Shown here: piece by piece, positions 57,294 to 64,000 of the stretch
Layout of the letters: every line of letters starts with the position of its first letter
Position numbering within the stretch: the first letter of the stretch is position 1
Assembly (NCBI GenBank): GCA_963556145.1
Contig: OY744462.1
Coordinates: 1,302,001-1,366,000 of the forward strand
DNA: 64,000 nt
Reading direction: 5' to 3'
Source: Hygrocybe punicea
Lineage: Eukaryota > Basidiomycota > Agaricomycetes > Agaricales > Hygrophoraceae
Translations under genes and position numbers: made by a program
Notes under the pieces: model-generated
Databases searched by the model: none
Seen by the model: only the letters and a program-made list of their open reading frames with translations
What the model was told of the DNA's origin: nothing

Positions 57294-60200
57294 ATGCCCA
57301 AGTTGTCCAAAGAGAAACATGGGAAGAAGAGGACAGCTCAAGAAGTCATCTTTGTTGAGAAAAAGATGAAAAATCGCACAAAATGGGTATCTAAACCAGT
57401 CGCAGGCGAGCTTCCCAAAAGTCCACAGAAATCCAGTCCAAAAAAGTCACCTTTGGATTCAAACCGTCAGCAAAGCATGTCCCCAGATGTGCCTCCTGAC
57501 TCAGGTACACCGCAACCTCCAAAGCGCAAGACGGCGAAAGGCAATGTCAGCTATTCCTTTACCTGCTTTGTAGTCACTCTGAATTATTGGCAGACCCAAA
57601 ATTGTTACCTCAGGGAGTGGATTCCACTTCGCAACGAATATCTGAGGGAGATGTTGAGCATGGAAGCTCCTCCTATTCCTGCCACCTGTCATATCTACAA
57701 GAAGCAAGGTGGCCCCATTCGCTGCTTGAGCTGTCTCGGTCGTCCATTATTCTGTAAAGAATGTTGTCGAATCTCCCACCAGGGGACTCCATTCCACAAA
57801 CTCGAATCATGGAATGGAAGCTGCTTCACCCCATCCTCATTACATGACATAGGATTCTGCTTGCATCTTGGGCACGGTGGTGATCCATGTCCCTCCAATT
57901 CCATTCAAGATGTCTGGGAGGATGTTGGGGAAGGCTCATCTTCGATGTCACAGATCGAGAATGATCAGCTGCTAGTTGACTTGAACCAGGAAGATGATGA
58001 TAACAACTCGGATGACAGTGTGCTGGTTATGGTTGATATTTCCGGAATCCACCGGCACCGTGTTCGCTGGTGTCATTGTCCGTCAAAAGACGAGCCACAA
58101 TGGCAATTGTTCAAGACCGGTCTCTTTCCGGCAACATTCAAACATCCTCGCTCGGCATTTACCTTTCAAGTCCTGGATTACTTTCATGTCGATCAGGTTG
58201 AATGTAAGACTTCTGCCAACAATTTCTACTCAAAACTGCGCCGGCTTACAAATAATGCCTTTCCTGACACCGTATCGGTGAGTCTCCATCTTAAAGGCTG
58301 TATTTATGGATGGTGATGGTGGAATGGACCTGTCAAATAGGACCGCTATAGAGAGCTCATGAGGGTCTCACGGCAATGGCGTGACATCAAAGTTCGGAAA
58401 TGGTTTGGTTATGGCCACGACACCGACAAAGAACCAGGCAACGGCGACCTCGCTTTCTTCTGCCCAGCATGCCCACAGCCGGGCATCAACCTCCCTGATA
58501 ACTGGAAGGAATTGCCTAATCCGTTAGTAAAATGGACCTGCCAATGTTTATTGAAAGTAACATTTTCACAGGTGGTTGTATCGGAGAAGCCTCGTGGTGG
58601 ATGGAAATTTTACTGCGGAACACATGCACATGAGGAATCCTGGCGATGATGTGGAGCTTACGAATGGAACTGGGTATTTTGTGCAAAGAGCTTCCTATGA
58701 AGAGCACATCAAGGAAGCCGTGGAGGTCAAACAGGTGCAAAATTCATTTGTTGTGGTCTTAGGTTCCAAACTCAAACTTGCATTAGAAATCATCATGTTC
58801 CAAGCACAGAGCAGTCACCCAGAGCAATGCAAACAATAAGAACCTGGAATCCACAGGGGTTGGTGCCTGTGCCTGTGCGAGGCATGGATGCTTCGTTCCG
58901 CACAGCATGGTGGATTTTCAGAAGGGTGAAAGGTAACGAGGTCAGGTCAGAATGTCCTTGACGTGACCTGAAATCCTCGTCAGGCAAATGAACATAGACT
59001 ACTCAATATGTGAAGCCCTCAAGTACAACACCGAAGGCATGTGGCAAGCTCTCTTGTTCTATGATGTGATATGTGAGTGGGCGGTGAATTTTGGTAGACG
59101 TGTGAAGCAGAGTAGTTTTTTGGATGCACCTACCATGGAATTGATCTTTGGTATCGGAAAATTCCATTTAAATGCTCACAAGGACGACTGCTTTCCAAAA
59201 TTCTCACCCAACTTTATTCGTGGTGCTGGGCAGCTGGATGGAGAACAGATGGAAACTCTGTGGGCGATCATCGAGTTGATCTCACGCATCACAAAGTACA
59301 TGAGCAAGGCTCACCGGCGGGAGATTTTGGATGACATGATGAGACATTCAAACTGGAAAAAGTTGGTTGGAATGAGTAAGCAACAACCATCACCCTTCTC
59401 CTGGTTTGATACTCATCCTCTGAACAGTAAAAATGTTGATAGCAAAACATAAAACAGCCATCAGGGTCAAACGAGAAAGCAAGGAGGCATATCAAGATTT
59501 GTCAAGTTCATTGGATCCCAAATTGGTGAAAAAGTGGAGTGAAAGCCAAACTTTCACTGAATCACAGCGTGGGGATGCACTGAAAATTTATCAAGTTGCT
59601 TTGAAGCAAGGTCAGTGATATTTCCTCCCCATAGTAGTGATGAATGAACAGTTCGTAGCACCAACTATGGCGGAAATACGTCTGAAACTGGGGAGGAACG
59701 CCAAGGGGGAAGCAGGAGATTCCAATGCAGTGGCCTGGTTAGTGTCCGGGCTAAATATTGAACAAGCTCAGTATGTTCCTCACATTATATCATCACTTTC
59801 CTGTTCACAATTCTGAATTTCAGGGACAATCTCACTCATGATATGCGAAAGCTTAAAAAAGCCGTTTCCATAGCGGAACAAAACAAGATTATGGATCGAC
59901 GAAAACGGTTACAAAGCAGGATTGATGCCTTCCAGAGGAAGACAACCTTTCTACTCAATGGGCATGATGTGGAGGAAGAGGATTGGGAGGAAAAGGATAA
60001 AACATCCCCGGATGTTGGCATGTCCGATGATTCACAAGATTCCGCATCAGATGAGGAAGGAACAGATTATGAAGAAGATTGTGATCCTATCCTAGCAGAA
60101 AACGCTCGTATCAGTTTGCCTTCTAAAATAGGAAAGGAGGTATGTAAAAGGGTGGGATGGATTGAAATGGCTTCACAAGAAATGGAGCTTCGAAAAGGAC

Positions 60201-60873
60201 AAGCTAACGAGTCCCTGGAGAAAATACGTTTTGCTCTGGGACATAAAGCATTGCTTTATCGAACAAGGATTAGGAAGGCCAAAGGACAAAAGGCCAAGAC
60301 ACGGACTTGGGGAGCCATTCGTCATGCAGATGTGGCTTTGCGTGAATGTGTGAGGTCTTATGGTCGAGCTCGTAGGGCATTGGTAAACCTGGGTGCGGAC
60401 AACAAAACATTGGCACATTACCAAGAAATTCGTAGAGAGGATTTGAAGCTTAGTGGAGATGTTGTGGAAGAAAACAGATTTGGGCAAAAGAGTGATGCAT
60501 TGGCATGGTTTTGGAGAATGGGTGACCAGAACAAGGAACAGGAGGACAACTGGATGTCAGAATGTGAGTTATCAAATGAGATCTACCACAATACACCATT
60601 GAAGTTGTAGTAGTTTACAGAGTGAACTGGTTGAGAGCGAAGGCTAGAGCAGAGAGAGCAGGGGAAGAGGAAACAATGGTGTTGGCAGAGATGAAGTTTA
60701 CCATAAGATGGTATAGGTTTCAACAACGACTGTGGCAGGAAAGAGCGAGACGAGCACTGCAGTCTTCAAGGCAGGGAAGGGGACATCACGCATATGCTGA
60801 GAAGCAAGTTGTAATGTGGAAAAGATTTGCAGAAGCGGCGAAGAAGGGTTTTCCAGTGGATGTTCTTGAATAG
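57294..60873 (+). CDS. KDZ-family transposase (apparently intact)
   Basis: About ten exons from ATG 57,294 (MPKLSKEKHGKKRTAQE). Resolved exons: 57,294-57,545, 57,594-58,277, 58,341-58,522, 58,572-58,734, 58,805-58,932, 58,984-59,375, then from 59,428. One junction near 59,600-59,655 is ambiguous. The N-terminal cysteine cluster (CLSCLGRPLFCKECCRISHQ) is typical of KDZ proteins. The core has SLVVDGNFTAEHM, the HRAVTQ and ARHGCFVPHSMVDFQKGE blocks, FYDVICEWAVNF, GIGKFHLNAHKDDC and GQLDGEQMETLWA, carrying the expected acidic and metal-binding residues. The C-terminal half is helical (FYRVNWLRAKARAERAGEEE) with an acidic stretch near 59,980-60,090. No stop or frameshift appears inside exons. Codon use and introns match the other cargo genes. 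It presumably mobilises the 25-kb element. Confidence 0.88.
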
Positions 60874-61149
60874 TAACAGGCAAATTTCTTTCGGAGTCAA
60901 ATATTGGTTTTATTTAATGCTCATTGCATATGAACATCATGTCCAATGAGGCACATCCGATATTGTTGGGCAATGAATATCCAACACATGGTAGACGGGC
61001 TAACGTGATTGGTGCCCCCATGTCAGCCAATCCAATGGAAATGGGAACCTAATATCCTGCCGATGTTGTCGTAGTGTGTCATAAATAGCCCGCTTGTCCG
61101 AGATTGGTTGGATAAGAAGATGGGTGGGATCAAATACAGGTGGGGAATA
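60874..61149. other. Spacer between KDZ gene and right array
   Basis: Short unique sequence; no feature seen apart from the edge of the minisatellite. Confidence 0.45.
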
Positions 61150-63515
61150 AATATCACACCCAGCTGGGCCCATCCAATGCCAGTGGGTAATAAATATCCA
61201 AGCCCCTCTCGGCCCATCCAATGCCAGTGGGGAATAAATATCCCAGCCCATCTCGGCCCATCCAATGCCAGTGGGAAATAAATATCCCACCCATCTCGGC
61301 CCATCCAATGCAATTGGGGAATAAATATCCCACCCCATCTCGGCCCATCCAATGCCAGTGGGGAACAAATATCTCAGCCCATCCAATGCCAGTGGGAAAC
61401 AAATATCCCACCCCATCTCGGCCCATCCAATGCAATTGGGGAATAAATATCCCACCCCATCTCGGCCCATTCAATGCCAGTGGGAAACAAATATCCCACC
61501 CCATCTCGGCCCATCCAATGCCAGTGGGAAACAAATATCCCACCCCATCTCGGCCCATCCAATGCAATTGGGGAACAAATAACCCACCCCATCTCGGCCC
61601 ATCCAATGCCAGTGGGAAATAAATATCCCACCCATCTCGGCCCATCCAATGCCAGTGGGGAACAAATATCTCGGCCCATCCAATGCCAGTGGGAAACAAA
61701 TATCCCACCCCATCTCGGCCCATCCAATGCCAGTGGGAAACAAATATCTGAACCCATCTCGGCCCATCCAATGCAATTGGGAATACATATCCCACCCCAT
61801 CTCGGCCCATCCAATGCCAGTGGGGAGTAAATATCCAACCCCATCTCGGCCCATCCAATGCCAGTGGGGAACAAATATCTGAACCCATCTCGGCCCATCC
61901 AATGCAATTGGGGAATAAATATCCCACCCCATCTCGGCCCATTCAATGCCAGTGGGAAACAAATATCCCACCCCATCTCGGCCCATCCAATGCCAGTGGG
62001 AAACAAATATCCCACCCCATCTCGGCCCATCCAATGCAATTGGGGAATAAATATCCCACCCCATCTCGGCCCATTCAATGCCAGTGGGAAACAAATATCC
62101 CACCCCATCTCGGCCCATCCAATGCCAGTGGGGAACAAATATCTGAACCCATCTCGGCCCATCCAATGCAATTGGGGAATAAATATCCCACCCCATCTCG
62201 GCCCATTCAATGCCAGTGGGAAACAAATATCCCACCCCATCTCGGCCCATCCAATGCCAGTGGGAAACAAATATCCCACCCCATCTCGGCCCATCCAATG
62301 CAATTGGGGAATAAATAACCCACCCCATCTCGGCCCATCCAATGCCAGTGGGAAATAAATATCCCACCCATCTCGGCCCATCCAATGCCAGTGGGGAACA
62401 AATATCCCACCCCATCTCGGCCCATCCAATGCAATTGGGGAATAAATATCCCACCCCATCTCGGCCCATTCAATGCCAGTGGGAAACAAATATCCCACCC
62501 CATCTCGGCCCATCCAATGCCAGTGGGAAACAAATATCCCACCCCATCTCGGCCCATCCAATGCAATTGGGGAATAAATATCCCACCCCATCTCGGCCCA
62601 TCCAATGCCAGTGGGGAACAAATATCTCGGCCCATCCAATGCCAGTGGGAAATAAATATCTGAACCCATCTCGGCCCATCCAATGCAATTGGGGAATAAA
62701 TATCCCACCCCATCTCGGCCCATCCAATGCCAGTGGCGAACAAATATCTGAACCCATCTCGGCCCATCCAATGCCAGTGGGAAACAAATATCCCACCCCA
62801 TCTCGGCCCATCCAATGCAATTGGGGAATAAATATCCCACCCCATCTCGGCCCATCCAATGCAATTGGGGAATAAATATCCCACCCCGTCTCGGCCCATC
62901 CAATGCAATTGGGGAATAAATAACCCACCCCATCTCGGCCCATCCAATGCCAGTGGGGAACAAATATCTGAACCCATCTCGGCCCATCCAATGCAATTGG
63001 GGAATAAATATCCCACCCCATCTCGGCCCATCCAATGCCAGTGGGGAACAAATATCTCGGCCCATCCAATGCCAGTGGGAAATAAATATCTGAACCCATC
63101 TCGGCCCATCCAATGCAATTGGGGAATAAATATCCCACCCCATCTCGGCCCATCCAATGCCAGTGGCGAACAAATATCTGAACCCATCTCGGCCCATCCA
63201 ATGCCAGTGGGAAACAAATATCCCACCCCATCTCGGCCCATCCAATGCAATTGGGGAATAAATATCCCACCCCATCTCGGCCCATCCAATGCAATTGGGG
63301 AATAAATATCCCACCCCGTCTCGGCCCATCCAATGCAATTGGGGAATAAATAACCCACCCCATCTCGGCCCATCCAATGCCAGTGGGGAACAAATATCTG
63401 AACCCATCTCGGCCCATCCAATGCAATTGGGGAATAAATATCCCACCCCATCTCGGCCCATCCAATGCCAGTGGGAAATACATATCTGACCCCATCTCGG
63501 CCCATTCAATTCTAG
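61150..63515 (-). repeat. Sub-terminal minisatellite array, right (~44-bp unit)
   Basis: About 54 units of the same 44-bp consensus as the left array but in opposite orientation (CATCTCGGCCCATCCAATGC on the plus strand). Two main variants differ at GCCAGTGGGAAACAAAT vs GCAATTGGGGAATAAAT. A ~430-bp higher-order duplication is clear: the block at 62,621 recurs at 63,051. Long stop-free frames, up to 711 codons on the minus strand, are by-products of the repeat. Confidence 0.92.
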
Positions 63516-63680
63516 TGGGCAATCTTTATTTCTAACTTTATGGGCCCATTCAATACCAAGGGACAGAAATATCTCGGCTCATCTCGGCCCATCCAAACCT
63601 ATAGGTCTGGATAATATCTCGGCCCATCTCGGCCCATCCACTGGGATTGGGGGTTTAGCTCATGGGCTCCCCCAATGTTA
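63475..63680 (-). repeat. Right terminal inverted repeat of the giant element
   Basis: Inverse of 38,303-38,505. It ends ...CCCCCAATGTTA at 63,680, directly followed by CAG. Confidence 0.85.
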
Positions 63681-63683
63681 CAG

Positions 63684-64000
63684 GTCGACAATCCGATGCA
63701 AGGTGTGGCTCACAAGGTATCTATAATCACATATCATTGTTATCCAATATGAGTTAACAAATATCAATATCCTCCTAGGCATTCCGTCAAGTTTCGCAAC
63801 GTTAAAGACGTGTTAGTGTTTCAATATCAAATATATCCACCATGATATCAATCTGTTACAGTGGAAAGAAACGTCAAATGTCATCTCCCAATGTCACCGA
63901 CAATGACGACAATGTGTAAATATTTTTCATAGGTATTGTCTCATCATTGACAGGTTATCTATAGTAAAACGCCTTCCCCCGCCAAGAAATTGAAAGCTGC
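63684..64000 (+). CDS. Host gene split by the giant element, 3' part (runs off the window)
   Basis: Continues exon 3 of the gene at 37,971 (63,684-63,716: STIRCKVWLT), then exons 63,779-63,811 (HSVKFRNVKDV) and 63,862-63,915 (GKKRQMSSPNVTDNDDN), each with clean GT-AG introns and in the same phase as the left part. Further exons lie beyond the window. No domain recognised. Confidence 0.6.

Larger units (their letters stand above)
38303..63680. mobile_element. Giant KDZ-type transposon (25,378 bp) carrying TET/JBP and JmjC genes
   Basis: Both ends start TAACATTGGG and read inward as ~200-bp inverted repeats (left 38,303-38,505, right 63,475-63,680). Both share GATGGGCCGAGATGAGCCGA and TTTCTGTCCCTTGGTATTGA. 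Inverted minisatellite arrays follow on each side. It is flanked by CAG on both sides and lies inside a host exon whose frame is restored when it is removed. It contains a KDZ transposase (57,294-60,873), a TET/JBP oxygenase (55,346-56,721), a JmjC protein (43,209-46,944), four unknown genes, and nested small elements. KDZ is the only apparently intact transposase inside, so it is the likely driver; this is inference from context. Confidence 0.82.

Noticed and set aside
61374..63509. 711-residue minus-strand ORF and several other long ORFs
   Set aside because: They are stop-free readings of the 44-bp minisatellite in several frames on both strands. The similar ORFs at 38,994-39,760 come from the same repeat. 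No start context or domain supports coding.

Overview
The window is a fungal nuclear contig, almost certainly from a mushroom-forming basidiomycete (Agaricomycetes). The signs are genes broken by many 45-60 nt GT-AG introns, a mycocypin-type protease inhibitor, an F-box/LRR-type gene, and transposon families typical of these genomes (KDZ, Plavaka-like, Helitron, hAT, Tc1/mariner-like). No tRNA, rRNA or CRISPR array was seen. Few ordinary host genes remain. They lie mainly at 2-11 kb: a dynamin-like GTPase, a mycocypin, an unknown protein and an F-box protein. A host gene is also split between 37,971-38,302 and 63,684-64,000.

1-11 kb: a decayed DDE transposase fragment, the GTPase, a long palindromic (foldback) element, the mycocypin gene with a TATA box, an unknown gene and an F-box gene. 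11-24.6 kb: a nest of elements. A Tc1/mariner-like element (17,085-24,601) holds its own decayed transposase and a decayed gene with a possible SAM-like domain. Two copies of one 3.87-kb transposon (11,122-17,079 and 17,892-21,765, opposite orientation) carry 13-bp TIRs and 7-bp target duplications. They encode a ~1,032-codon protein with a putative D-D-C(2)H-E catalytic layout that I cannot assign to a named superfamily. A 2,095-bp hAT element sits in the first copy, and the second copy preserves the empty site. A 200-N gap is flanked by an exact 293-bp direct duplication and is probably a scaffolding artefact. 24.6-38 kb: a decayed Helitron with a foldback MITE inside it, F-box/LRR debris, the C-terminal part of a Plavaka-like (CACTA-related) protein, a small MITE and unknown genes.

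38.3-63.7 kb: the most striking feature. A 25,378-bp element has ~200-bp TIRs, followed inward by two inverted minisatellite arrays of a ~44-bp unit. It is inserted into a host exon with a 3-bp CAG duplication, and removing it in silico restores the host reading frame. It carries an apparently intact KDZ transposase, an apparently intact TET/JBP-type 2-oxoglutarate/Fe(II) dioxygenase beside it, a 1,175-residue JmjC protein with a long disordered N-terminus, and at least four further intron-containing unknown genes. A small LTR-bounded (TRIM-like) element, a foldback element and a short hAT element are nested in it. Near-perfect 23-24 bp CG-rich palindromes recur in it near gene starts.

The 11-31 kb elements share a decay signature: in-frame TGA/TAA stops that fit CGA-to-TGA and CAA-to-TAA changes, with one such change visible between the two transposon copies. 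The main genes of the giant element lack stops. The element combines a transposase with two predicted chromatin or DNA demethylase-type oxygenases in a genome that shows C-to-T decay. Any link between these is inference.
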